Shown in pieces: positions 1-8,062 of a stretch of 21,389 nt of DNA. Origin of the DNA: Spirochaetaceae bacterium UBA6243. Lineage in GTDB: Bacteria; Spirochaetota; Spirochaetia; Treponematales; Rectinemataceae. The notes beneath the pieces are model-generated. The model was not told the origin of the DNA, made no database searches, and saw only the letters and a list, made by a program, of their open reading frames with translations. Each line of letters opens with the position of its first letter. The stretch's first letter is position 1. The position numbers were made by a program, and so were the translations under genes. The DNA is taken from contig DJVZ01000058.1 in assembly GCA_002441395.1 (NCBI GenBank), positions 47,621-69,009 on the forward strand, in the 5' to 3' direction.

Positions 1-95
1 GTGCAGACCGCGTTCAGCGTCTTCTGGAACGCGGTCCAGTATTGAGCTGGAACGGACGCTTCACGCCGTCCCGAACTGTGAATGAGGGTGACTCA

Positions 96-124
96 GGCAG
101 AGAATGTCTTCGGCATTCTCTGCC
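96..124. terminator. Perfect 11-bp stem-loop upstream of the response regulator
   Basis: Arms 96-106 (GGCAGAGAATG) and 114-124 (CATTCTCTGCC) are perfectly complementary around a 7-nt loop. No strong T-run follows on either strand, so it is only a terminator-like hairpin, perhaps closing a transcript entering from the left edge. It lies upstream of the candidate promoter at 132-160 and so should not be in the response-regulator mRNA. Confidence 0.35.
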
Positions 125-131
125 GTTCGCG

Positions 132-160
132 CTTTATTCGCTGGAGAGATGCGATATGAT
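132..160 (+). promoter_or_regulatory. Candidate promoter of the OmpR-type two-component operon
   Basis: A good -10 box TATGAT lies at 155-160. The hexamer 17 bp upstream (132-137, CTTTAT) is a poor -35. The start codon of the response regulator lies 56 bp further downstream. Called on motif similarity only. Confidence 0.3.
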
Positions 161-215
161 AGAAAATAATGGCGGGACTGCGTAAAAAAGCTGAACCCGC
201 CAGCAAGGAGGGGGC

Positions 216-926
216 ATGCACGGTAGAATTCTTATCGTAGAGGATACCAAGGAGCTTGCGGAGCTCTACATGCTCTACCTTCAAAATGAAGGCTTCGAAT
301 GCAGGCTCGCCTTCGATGCGGAGAGCGCGCTTCCTTTGGCGCGAAATGAGGACTGGGACCTCATCGTGCTCGATCTCAATCTTCCCGGCATGGATGGCTT
401 TCAGTTTCTTGAGCAGCTGCGAAAGGAAAAATCCACGCCCGTGATGATTCTGACCGCGCGGGAAGCCGACGAAGACGTCATTTTTGGTCTTGGAGTCGGA
501 GCGGACGACTTCGTCACGAAGCCCTGTCCGCCCAGAGTACTGGCGTCGCGCGTCCGTGCCCATATCCGGCGAACCATTACCCTTCAGACGCGCCAGAACG
601 GCAGCATTGTAAAATTTGGCCCCTTTGAGCTCGACATCGAGGGGATGTATCTGACCAAAAACGGAGAGCCTGTTGGCATTTCGGCCAGAGAATTCAATAT
701 ATTGAAAGAACTTGTGACAAACCCTGGCAAACCTTTCACGCCGGAGGATCTCTATGCCCAGGTCTGGGGTCAGGAATATGGAGATATCAGCGCCGTCGGC
801 GTGTATATCCAGAGGCTGAGAAAAAAGCTCGAGGACGATCCCGCGAACCCTTTCTATATACAGACCCAGTACGGAATGGGCTACCGGTTTAATCCGGAGG
901 CGTTTGCGACAGGGGCAAATCCATGA
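216..926 (+). CDS. OmpR/PhoB-family response regulator
   Basis: A 236-residue DNA-binding response regulator. The receiver domain (about 3-118) shows the acidic pair E9-D10, the phospho-acceptor D53 in a VLDLNLPGMDG motif, the switch T80 and the conserved K102. A winged-helix effector domain (about 130-228) ends with the typical YGMGYRF strand, so this is the PhoB/OmpR class. The start is set by a strong ribosome-binding site (AAGGAGGGGG) just before the ATG. Its stop overlaps the start of the downstream histidine kinase by 4 bp (ATGA), so the two are translationally coupled and form a cognate pair. Transcription targets are not evident: the genes to the right are on the other strand or have their own sensor pair, so a link to sugar-acid use would be a guess. 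The family is certain, the stimulus unknown. Confidence 0.93.
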   Translation: MHGRILIVEDTKELAELYMLYLQNEGFECRLAFDAESALPLARNEDWDLIVLDLNLPGMDGFQFLEQLRKEKSTPVMILTAREADEDVIFGLGVGADDFVTKPCPPRVLASRVRAHIRRTITLQTRQNGSIVKFGPFELDIEGMYLTKNGEPVGISAREFNILKELVTNPGKPFTPEDLYAQVWGQEYGDISAVGVYIQRLRKKLEDDPANPFYIQTQYGMGYRFNPEAFATGANP

Positions 927-2365
927 AAGTGAAACTCCGCACCCAGTTTGCCATTCTCACTGTCGCGGTGACACTCTTCCCCATAGTGTTCGGCCTGCTT
1001 TTCTTTACGGGCCAGCAGGCCAAGCGCGATCCGCGCGAGCCGACGCGCATTTTTTTGAACGAGGTCGCAGAACGGTGGGGCAGGAATCGGAATCTCACCA
1101 TTGAGGAAATTCGGATGGCGGGGGAACAGTCAGGTCTTCCCATCATCGATGCCGCGCTTATCGCTCCCGACGGCACCGTGCAGGTTTCTTCATTCAGAGA
1201 ATTGCCTGCCGGCATCAAGCTGGAAGTTGAAGACCTGGTAAAACCGCCCTTGCTCCCCATGGGCAAACCGCGTCCGGAACTTAGATTTTTGCCCATAGAT
1301 ACGAACATAGAAGAGAGCCCGCTTTTGCTCTTTGACATTCAGCCATTCTGGTCGAGGGAAGATATCCGGAACCGAAATTTTATGTTGATAACGAGCTTTG
1401 CGCTGGGAGCTTTCCTGGTCGCGGGACTTATGTCGTTCCTGATACTTCGCTCGACAAATAGGGCGATTCAGAACCTTATCGATGATACTGCGACTGTGGC
1501 GAGCGGGAAACTCGATCACGAAGTGAAGGGAAGCGGTGCCGAAGAGCTGCGGTCGCTCGCGGAGAGCATAAACCGGATGCGCATCACGCTGCGCGACATG
1601 ATTTCCCGGCGCATGAACATGCTTATCGGTGTAAGTCATGATCTTAAGACGCCGATCGCGCTCATTCAGGGATACACCGACGCGCTCAGCGACAACATGG
1701 CGAATGACGAAGCCACGAGAATACATTATCTGGAGATCATCCGGGAAAAGAGCGCACAGCTCGAAGATCTTGTCTCGGACCTCATCGAATTCATGAAAAT
1801 CGATGACTTCAATACACCGCAAGAGACCGTGGATATGGCCCCGCTCATGATTTCGCTCGGGAAACGCTTCGAGGAGGACGCACGGCTATTGGGTCTTGAA
1901 TTGACGTATGGATTCGGACGGCTTGGTTCGCCTCTGTCAAAAGAGGCGCCTCCCAACATCCCGAAAATCAGGATGAACCGGATGCTTTTCGAGCGCGCCA
2001 TTGAAAATCTTGTCTCGAACGCGTTCCGCTACACCGGGCCCGGCGGGAAAGTGGAATTCCTGATGCATGTGGAAGAAGGTCATCCAGTGCTGATCGTCGC
2101 GGACAACGGACCAGGCATTCCTGATGATGAGCTGCCCTATATCTTCGACGCATTCTATCGGGGAACGCACTCGCGAAAGGAGGCCGGGCACGGTCTCGGC
2201 CTCACCATAGTCAAGTCCATGGTCGATCTTCATGGATGGAGCATCGAAGCGCGGAATCGGCGACTTTCAACTGCAAGTGCCGGGGGAGTGTCGGCGGGCG
2301 GCCCGCGCACTGGCGCAGTCGAGCATGGCCTTGAGATCACCATTCGGATGAAGGCTTCAGCGTAA
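923..2365 (+). CDS. Membrane sensor histidine kinase (HAMP, HisKA, HATPase_c)
   Basis: A 480-residue sensor kinase, partner of the preceding response regulator. Membrane segments lie at about 8-28 and 153-175, enclosing a periplasmic sensor loop of about 120 residues with no recognised fold. A HAMP linker follows (about 175-228), then the dimerisation helix with phospho-acceptor H239 in GVSHDLKTP. The ATPase domain has an N box (ENLVSNAFRY, N366), a D box (DNGPGIP, D394) and a G2 box (GHGLGLTIV, 422-430). Two oddities: a proline-rich insertion around 333-349, and a Ser/Gly/Ala-rich loop at about 447-466 interrupting the C-terminal ATPase strands, where kinases usually run directly from helix to strand. 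The gene ends 28 bp from the convergent LarA homologue, with no clear terminator between them. The ligand cannot be read from the sequence. Confidence 0.92.
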   Translation: MKVKLRTQFAILTVAVTLFPIVFGLLFFTGQQAKRDPREPTRIFLNEVAERWGRNRNLTIEEIRMAGEQSGLPIIDAALIAPDGTVQVSSFRELPAGIKLEVEDLVKPPLLPMGKPRPELRFLPIDTNIEESPLLLFDIQPFWSREDIRNRNFMLITSFALGAFLVAGLMSFLILRSTNRAIQNLIDDTATVASGKLDHEVKGSGAEELRSLAESINRMRITLRDMISRRMNMLIGVSHDLKTPIALIQGYTDALSDNMANDEATRIHYLEIIREKSAQLEDLVSDLIEFMKIDDFNTPQETVDMAPLMISLGKRFEEDARLLGLELTYGFGRLGSPLSKEAPPNIPKIRMNRMLFERAIENLVSNAFRYTGPGGKVEFLMHVEEGHPVLIVADNGPGIPDDELPYIFDAFYRGTHSRKEAGHGLGLTIVKSMVDLHGWSIEARNRRLSTASAGGVSAGGPRTGAVEHGLEITIRMKASA

Positions 2366-2393
2366 GCGGACCTGGCACGTGCGCCGGCGTATT

Positions 2394-3680
2394 TCATGCG
2401 CCCTGCATGCGCGTGGCGGTCGACCAGAGCCCGAGCGCAGGATTCGGTACAAAGAAGAATTCTTCTCCGTCAGCGGTCGTGTGGAAGCCCGCGAGCCTGC
2501 CATGGGGAGCGTAGCGCTTGAGCGCGTGGTCGAGATCGGTCCATCGGTAGCCCACCGATTCTATTTCTTCTCTGCTGATGGAGGGGCCGGGAGCGTAGCT
2601 GATGCGGAAACGGCCTTCGCTGGAGCCATGGATGAGGTGGGCGGCGGCGGAGAGGTTTTCCGCGAGGGCGGGCTCGCGGGCGACGAGGGACTGGATTTCT
2701 GCGCCCGGGCGGTAGCCGTAGCGCCGGATCACTGCATCGATATTCGGATCTTCCCCGAAACTGCGCAGGCCCGGAGCGAAGATGAGGAGCTCGCCGCCCT
2801 CGGCCATCGCCATCCTCATGCGGTAAACGGATTTGTTGCCGAGCCATGTGCTGCGGTATTCTTCAGGATCGAGCCATACCACCGCTTTCCGGACCGGTTT
2901 TTCGAGGAGCTGGATGTTGACCTGCGCGGACAAAGCGGCCGCTTCTTCGAAACAGCGCCTGTCGAGGCTTGCAAAATATCCCCGCGGTGCGAGAGAGCCG
3001 TCCTCCGCCGAGCCTATCACCGTGAGAATCCAGGCGATCGGAGGAATCTTCCCCGCGGCCACGCCCAGAGCCTCGTCGAACAGCGCCCGCACCGGCGTAT
3101 CCGCCCTCCCCATTATACCTTCCATGCCGCACACCGCGCCAAGGTAATGACTTCGGTCGATCGCTTCTTTGCCCCCCGTGCCGACGAAAATGTTCTTCGC
3201 GTGGTTGGCCATTCCCGCAACTTCGTGAGGGACAACCTGACCCACGGAAAAGATAAAGTCGATTTCTCCCGATGACAGGAGCTTGTTTGCCTGCACAGGG
3301 TAGGAATAGCGCACTCTCCCGCCGGAGATTTCGCTGACGCGCGCCTCCGGTATGCGCCCGAGCTCGGCGACATCCCGCCTCCAGTCGTGGATTCTAAAGA
3401 GCGACGCGGGAGAACCGGGGTACATGTGCGCGATTTCTTCCCCGGTCATTGGTGCGTGAGTCCCGATCGCCGGCATTATTGCCGCCACGCGGGAGCCCAG
3501 CTTCGCGACAAGCAGATCCGTAATCTGCCCGGCACGAGAATGAAACCGTGTGATGTCCGGCGGAATGATGAGTATTCGCTTTGACGTGAGCGCGCCCGAA
3601 CCTTCGATGGTCCTCTCGACCAAGAGTTCGAGCTCGCTTTGATGTATGCTCCGGTCCGGATTTTTTTCATATATGTACAT
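2394..3680 (-). CDS. LarA-superfamily 2-hydroxyacid racemase/epimerase homologue
   Basis: A 428-residue protein of the lactate racemase LarA superfamily (DUF2088 N-terminal catalytic domain). These enzymes use a nickel-pincer nucleotide cofactor to invert the alpha-carbon of 2-hydroxyacids. Residues that line up with those known in Lactobacillus LarA are visible: R45 (PPDITR), H75 (GTH), H152 (PHEVAG), the putative cofactor lysine K162, H178 as nickel ligand, and K283 (GNKSVYR). The usual SGGRK context around the cofactor lysine is altered here to NHAK. The start is preceded by GGAG at 7 nt. No larB, larC or larE cofactor genes are present, so the cofactor would come from elsewhere. It is divergent from uxaE, suggesting a sugar-acid (aldonate/uronate-derived) substrate rather than lactate; family membership is firm, substrate is inference. 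Confidence 0.85.
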   Translation of the reverse strand: MYIYEKNPDRSIHQSELELLVERTIEGSGALTSKRILIIPPDITRFHSRAGQITDLLVAKLGSRVAAIMPAIGTHAPMTGEEIAHMYPGSPASLFRIHDWRRDVAELGRIPEARVSEISGGRVRYSYPVQANKLLSSGEIDFIFSVGQVVPHEVAGMANHAKNIFVGTGGKEAIDRSHYLGAVCGMEGIMGRADTPVRALFDEALGVAAGKIPPIAWILTVIGSAEDGSLAPRGYFASLDRRCFEEAAALSAQVNIQLLEKPVRKAVVWLDPEEYRSTWLGNKSVYRMRMAMAEGGELLIFAPGLRSFGEDPNIDAVIRRYGYRPGAEIQSLVAREPALAENLSAAAHLIHGSSEGRFRISYAPGPSISREEIESVGYRWTDLDHALKRYAPHGRLAGFHTTADGEEFFFVPNPALGLWSTATRMQGA

Positions 3681-3780
3681 ATGTATACTCCATGTTCAGC
3701 GGCGTTGTGTTCAGACCTTTGAGAAACAAGGCGCCCCTCCGCGGTACTCACGGCACAAACAACGGGGCCAAGCCCAGCTC

Positions 3781-3809
3781 TTGCGCTGTTTCACTTCTGT
3801 CGACATTAT
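3781..3809 (+). promoter_or_regulatory. Candidate promoter of uxaE and the sensor pair
   Basis: TTGCGC at 3781-3786 and CATTAT at 3804-3809 are separated by 17 bp, with further AT-rich -10 alternatives (TTATAT, TATATA) overlapping to 3812. A GGAGG ribosome site follows 8 nt before the ATG at 3838. The 157-bp divergent region 3681-3837 also holds a 7-bp direct repeat TGTTCAG (3693-3699, 3708-3714). No convincing promoter for the divergent LarA homologue was seen in it. Confidence 0.35.
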
Positions 3810-3837
3810 ATAAAAAAGAAACATGGAGGAATAGATA

Positions 3838-5070
3838 ATGCGACTTTCCCGTTTTTCCATTGGGACAGGTGATCGTTTTGGCCTCGAAGGCGAGGCGCAG
3901 ATAGCGGCGTTCAAAGAGTTGCGCGCGCATGGCGGCGAGGCGGATATCGTCTGGAACAAGAGCAACCGCGAGCACGTGATCATTGGCTCATCGCCTGCGG
4001 ACCAGGCGAACGCGGCCGCCGCGTCGGTAACAAACACCGGCTGGGATGGCAAGTGGTTTGTCGATGCCGATCACATAAGCCTGAAAACCATCGACTGGTT
4101 TCTGCCGCACTGTAATTTCTTTACGATCGATGTCGCGGAAACGATAGGCAGGCAGGCCTCCGCCGGCGCACGGGCGGCCTATCTGGCACAGGCCCAGTTC
4201 CTTCTTGAAAAAGGCGCTGCGCCCGTACCCGTCACCCAGGGGGACATCGAGACAGTGGCGGACAAATTCCTGGCCGCCGTTCAGGAGGCGGGCAACACCT
4301 ATCGCTATATTGCCGCAAGAAAGCCGAAAGACTCTTTTGTCGTCGAGCTCTCGATGGACGAAACCGACGCGCCTCAGACTCCCGCTCAGGTCGCCGCGAT
4401 TCTCGTCGCGGTGGCGGCCGAGAAGATTCCGCTTTCCACGTTTGCGCCGCGCTTCCCGGGGAAATTCCTCAAGGGCATCGACTATGTGGGCGATGTCGCG
4501 GAGTTCCTGAGCGCGTTCGAGGCGGAGACCAAGATTGTATTGTGGGCCGCGGACAGGTTAGGGCTGCCAAAAGGCTTCAAACTGTCGGTGCATACCGGAA
4601 GCGACAAGTTCAAGCTCTATAAGGGAATTCATGAGATCGTCACGCGGCTTGGGGCTGGCGTGCATTTGAAGACCGCCGGCACGACCTGGCTTGAAGAGAT
4701 CGTGGGACTCGCGGAGGCTGACGGTGAGGGCCTCGCGCTCGCGAAACGGGTGTACGCCGCTGCCTACGCCAGAATCGATGAACTCACGGCTCCCTATGCG
4801 AATGTCGTCGAAATCGACAGGGCGCGCCTGCCCCGCCCCGATGAGGTGGCGGCGTGGGATTCAAAGACCTTTGTGAATGCACTGCGTCATGAGCCAGGTT
4901 CGCAGACGATGCAGCCGGATATGCGCCAGCTCATGCATGTCGGGTTCAAGATCGCGGCGGAGATGGGCGAGGAATACACCGACGCCCTCGTGGAATACCG
5001 CGAATCGGTAGCGCGCAATGTCCAGAGCAATTTGTATGCGCGCCATCTTCTGCCCATCATTCTCGGCTGA
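3838..5070 (+). CDS. uxaE: Tagaturonate epimerase UxaE
   Basis: A 410-residue member of the UxaE family. The known reaction (described in Thermotoga) is epimerisation of D-tagaturonate to D-fructuronate, which lets galacturonate flow into the glucuronate branch without tagaturonate reductase and altronate dehydratase. Family hallmarks seen are the N-terminal GTGDRFGL (9-16), FVDADHIS (74-81), SVHTGSDKFKLY (250-261) and the C-terminal histidines H351 and H367; H79 and H252 are further candidate active-site or metal residues. There is no signal peptide, so it is cytoplasmic. The ATG follows GGAGG by 8 nt. It is the first gene of a run with a sensor kinase (3-bp gap) and regulator, and UxaC plus a fructuronate reductase lie downstream, which strongly supports the assignment. 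I recognise the family from memory of its motifs, not from a search. Confidence 0.87.
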   Translation: MRLSRFSIGTGDRFGLEGEAQIAAFKELRAHGGEADIVWNKSNREHVIIGSSPADQANAAAASVTNTGWDGKWFVDADHISLKTIDWFLPHCNFFTIDVAETIGRQASAGARAAYLAQAQFLLEKGAAPVPVTQGDIETVADKFLAAVQEAGNTYRYIAARKPKDSFVVELSMDETDAPQTPAQVAAILVAVAAEKIPLSTFAPRFPGKFLKGIDYVGDVAEFLSAFEAETKIVLWAADRLGLPKGFKLSVHTGSDKFKLYKGIHEIVTRLGAGVHLKTAGTTWLEEIVGLAEADGEGLALAKRVYAAAYARIDELTAPYANVVEIDRARLPRPDEVAAWDSKTFVNALRHEPGSQTMQPDMRQLMHVGFKIAAEMGEEYTDALVEYRESVARNVQSNLYARHLLPIILG

Positions 5071-5073
5071 GCC

Positions 5074-6642
5074 ATGCATATCCCGCGTCCAGGCATTCGG
5101 GGCAAGATACTGATATGCTTCGCGGTTATCCTCGCTTTTTTTCTTGGGCTCACCCTGGTCATGCAGAATGAGTCCATAAAGCTCTCCCGGGAATATGGAG
5201 AGAATCTTTCCAGCTATCATCTTGTGCATCGGTTTCGACTGAATTTAGGTTCTTTTCATGCTCTTGCCGATCGTTACCTTCGCGAACCGCTTTCCGTCGA
5301 TGTAGAGGATGTGTATACAGGCATTGCGTCTCTCAATGCTCAGTATGCTGAATTGATTCCCCTGGAAGATGTTTCCATCCCTGTTGAATTTGAAGTGCGC
5401 GCGACAGGCTATGGCCTTGATGCGTACCTCCCCCTCGTGTCCCGCGCGGTGGGGCTGCGGGCCGGAGGTTCGCCGGATTACTATCAGGCCTTTGTCAAGG
5501 CGACCCGGATTGAAGGCTACATCGATGTATATCTCAACAGGATGCTCTCCGCGCTCATGCAGAATGGAGAGGAGACCTACGCGAAGCTCTCTCGTAAATC
5601 AGAAATACTCAACCGTACTGTTTTTATCTCGATGATTCTGGTGAGCATTCTTGCGGTTGTCATCATCGTGCTCGTCGCCGAGGCGATTACCGCACCCTTG
5701 AGGAGGCTCGCAAAGGAGGCCGAAAAGCTCGCGGGAGGCGATCTCGACGCCGGCATCGTTGAGGCTCATACGAAGGATGAAGTAGAGACACTTACGCATT
5801 CTTTCGCGACAATGGCCACGAGCATCAAAGAGATGGTAGAAGGCCTCAAGGAGAAGGCCGAACTTGAAAAGCTGCTCCATGAAGAAGAGCTTGCCCTCGT
5901 GAGCATGGGCAAGGCTCTTCGCGAAGCCCAGTTCATGAATCTGCAGGAACAGATGAAGCCGCACTTTCTTTTTAATGCCTTGAACACCATCGCGCGCAGC
6001 GCACTTCTGGAGCATGCTCCCAAGACCGAATCGCTCAGCCTGGGACTGGCGACTCTCCTGCGTGCGACAATAAAAGATTCCGGCGCGCTGTCCGGCTTGG
6101 ATGAGGAGCTTACAGTTGCGCAGGCGTATCTCGAATTTCAGCATGCGCGCTTTGGAGACCGGCTGCAATGGAAAATCGATGTCCCTTCGACGCTGCTCTC
6201 AGCCAGAGTGCCCCGGCTTATGGTTCAGCCGCTTGTGGAGAATGCCGTCCGGCACGCGCTTGAGCCAAAACTGGAAGGCGGTTCTGTGTATATCAAAGCC
6301 CGCAAGCGAAAGGGGAAGCTTATCCTGTGGGTGCTCGACAATGGCATTGGCATGTCGAGAGAACGGCTGAATGAAATCCGGTCGAATATTGCCGCTTCCC
6401 TTACCTCGAAAACGTATGGACAGGGTGAATCTTTTGCAGGCATGAATGCTGAAATTCCGGCTATAAAGCAGGAATTGGGCAATGAAAATGCACTTCTGGA
6501 AGGGACTGGCATAGGTCTGGCCAATCTCGCGACGCGTTTTGCCATTCTCTATGGCGACACGTGTCGTTTTGAAATCCAGTCCAAGCTTGATAGAGGCACG
6601 CTTGTGCGAGTCATCATCCCCTTGGGAGCGGCCATAGAATGA
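5074..6642 (+). CDS. LytS/YesM-type sensor histidine kinase
   Basis: A 522-residue sensor kinase of the His_kinase (PF06580) class. Two membrane helices (about 11-30 and 182-203) enclose an extracytoplasmic region of about 150 mostly helical residues, a plausible ligand sensor. HAMP (about 204-256) leads into a coiled coil, then the phospho-acceptor H297 in LQEQMKPHFLFNALNTI, an N box (LVENAVRHAL, N390), DNGIGM (D422) and GTGIGLANL (477-485). An unusually long ATP-lid insertion of about 40 residues lies between the last two motifs. It starts 3 bp after uxaE with no clear ribosome site, implying coupling to uxaE translation; its end overlaps the regulator by 4 bp. The pair probably senses a sugar or uronate and controls the TRAP operon, inferred from position. 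Confidence 0.92.
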   Translation: MHIPRPGIRGKILICFAVILAFFLGLTLVMQNESIKLSREYGENLSSYHLVHRFRLNLGSFHALADRYLREPLSVDVEDVYTGIASLNAQYAELIPLEDVSIPVEFEVRATGYGLDAYLPLVSRAVGLRAGGSPDYYQAFVKATRIEGYIDVYLNRMLSALMQNGEETYAKLSRKSEILNRTVFISMILVSILAVVIIVLVAEAITAPLRRLAKEAEKLAGGDLDAGIVEAHTKDEVETLTHSFATMATSIKEMVEGLKEKAELEKLLHEEELALVSMGKALREAQFMNLQEQMKPHFLFNALNTIARSALLEHAPKTESLSLGLATLLRATIKDSGALSGLDEELTVAQAYLEFQHARFGDRLQWKIDVPSTLLSARVPRLMVQPLVENAVRHALEPKLEGGSVYIKARKRKGKLILWVLDNGIGMSRERLNEIRSNIAASLTSKTYGQGESFAGMNAEIPAIKQELGNENALLEGTGIGLANLATRFAILYGDTCRFEIQSKLDRGTLVRVIIPLGAAIE

Positions 6643-8012
6643 TCCACATTCTTGTTGCCGATGATGAAGCGCTTGAGCGCGAGGCCATGCTGCATATTTT
6701 GACAGGTGCGGAGCTGGGTGAACCGATACAGGTGGAAGAAGCTGCCAATGGCCTTGAGGCGCTCAAGGCCGCTCAGGCCAGAAAGCCCGATATAGCCTTC
6801 TTGGATATTCGTATGCCGGGCGTGGACGGCCTCGGCGTTGCGGAAAAGCTTTCTTTGCTCCCCGATCCGCCGATCATCATCATGGTGACCGCGTATGATT
6901 ATTTTGCCTACGCGCGCACGGCACTGCGGTTTGGCGTCCTCGACTATTTGCTCAAGCCCGCATCGACGGAGGACGTATACGCCGCGCTCCGCAGGGCACT
7001 CCGGGAAATCACTAAAAAAAAGGAAGAGATCGCCCGGCGTTTGGCGGCACAGACCATGGCCGCTGATCTGGAAGCGGTGATCAACGCCGATATCTGTAAC
7101 AGCCTTCGTGTCGGTACGGTGGATGACGGCGATATTCAACGGCTTGTCACCTTCCGGACTGGGGCAGCGACATGGGATTGCATCGCAATGGTTGCGGGAA
7201 CGGCGCGACCATTGGCCGATGATGCTTCTTCCATCGCCGCTCGCGAGTTCTCAAGATTTTTCTATGCACTCGCCGAGCGTTTTCTTGTGTCTGATTTGGG
7301 ACTGGGGAAAGCAAACCCCATGCTTTTTATTGCCTCGCAGGAACAAGATGCGGCTAAGACGGAAGCAGTGCAAACAAATTCTCCAATAATGAATTTGCTT
7401 CTTGTCATTCCACATGCTGTCCGCGTGCCTCATGCCGATGCATCTCAAAGCTTTCTCGATATTCGGCATGTGCAGGAGCAGGTTGGCGGCAGAATTGGGC
7501 AATTCTATCATCGCTGCAGCGATGCGGGCGGAGCAGATTTTCATTTCGGCATCAGTACTGAAGAGGACGGCAGCGCCAAAATCGCGCTTCAGACAGCGAA
7601 AATTGCGTTCAATCTTTCAAACGCCGGGCGTCCCGTACTGCTGTTGAACTCGGCGCATGAAATTCAGCAGAGACGGGGTTCTTCTTCCAATTCTCTGTCG
7701 GCCATTGCAATCGCATGGCTTCAGGACCATTTTATGGAAAGCATAGGTATATGGGATGTCGCGCGTGAGCTCAGGGTGAGCCCGTCACATCTTTCACGCG
7801 TCCTGAAAAAAGAAATCGGCATAGGTTTTGGAGAAACGCTCGTCCGGATTCGCATCGCCCGCGCCAAAAATTTTCTTGCCAACGGCATTTCGGCCAAAGA
7901 AGCTTCATCCCTGGTAGGTTTTCGGGACCAAAGCTATTTCACCAAAGTCTTCATGAAAATCGAAGGTGTCTCGCCCTCTCGATATATTGAGCAAATTCAG
8001 TCTCCGCAGTAG
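6639..8012 (+). CDS. YesN-type response regulator with AraC HTH
   Basis: A 457-residue regulator with a receiver domain at about 1-120: acidic D8-D9, phospho-acceptor D56 in AFLDIRMPGVDG, T84 and K106. A long middle region (about 130-345) includes an FHFGIS...A...A stretch resembling the degenerate GGDEF-like segment of YesN regulators. The AraC-type double helix-turn-helix is C-terminal (about 350-452), with WDVARELRVSPSHLSRVLKKE as first helix-turn-helix and LVGFRDQSYFTKVFMKIEGVSPSRY as the family signature. It overlaps its kinase by 4 bp. The direct repeats immediately downstream, in front of dctP, are its likely binding site, so it would act as activator of transport and catabolism genes. 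Confidence 0.92.
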   Translation: MIHILVADDEALEREAMLHILTGAELGEPIQVEEAANGLEALKAAQARKPDIAFLDIRMPGVDGLGVAEKLSLLPDPPIIIMVTAYDYFAYARTALRFGVLDYLLKPASTEDVYAALRRALREITKKKEEIARRLAAQTMAADLEAVINADICNSLRVGTVDDGDIQRLVTFRTGAATWDCIAMVAGTARPLADDASSIAAREFSRFFYALAERFLVSDLGLGKANPMLFIASQEQDAAKTEAVQTNSPIMNLLLVIPHAVRVPHADASQSFLDIRHVQEQVGGRIGQFYHRCSDAGGADFHFGISTEEDGSAKIALQTAKIAFNLSNAGRPVLLLNSAHEIQQRRGSSSNSLSAIAIAWLQDHFMESIGIWDVARELRVSPSHLSRVLKKEIGIGFGETLVRIRIARAKNFLANGISAKEASSLVGFRDQSYFTKVFMKIEGVSPSRYIEQIQSPQ

Positions 8013-8026
8013 AAAACGCCCAAAGA

Positions 8027-8061
8027 GCATCAAATTACCAGTAATTCGCATGTAATTACCA
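8027..8061 (+). repeat. Two 14-bp direct repeats, 21-bp period, probable activator sites
   Basis: GCATCAAATTACCA at 8027-8040 and GCATGTAATTACCA at 8048-8061 match at 12 of 14 positions and start exactly 21 bp (two helical turns) apart. A reversed copy of the core, GTAATT (8041-8046), sits between them and forms an inverted repeat with AATTAC (8033-8038). The second repeat ends just before the -35 position of the dctP promoter. This arrangement is typical of AraC-family activator half-sites; assignment to the adjacent YesN-type regulator is inference. Confidence 0.6.
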
Positions 8062-8062
8062 C

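Noticed and set aside
1..45. A short open frame entering from the left edge and ending at TGA 43-45 (VQTAFSVFWNAVQY).
   Set aside because: Only 14 codons are visible. It could be the C-terminus of a membrane protein, but another frame is also open to about position 190, so no call can be supported.
2379..3275. A 298-codon plus-strand open frame opposite the LarA homologue.
   Set aside because: Its translation is rich in Arg/Glu/Ala with no family motif, and the minus-strand frame carries a clear enzyme with catalytic residues; it is a GC-rich antisense shadow.
3676..3685. TACATATGTA palindrome over the start codon of the LarA homologue.
   Set aside because: A 10-bp AT-rich palindrome is expected by chance and no second copy or known operator supports it.
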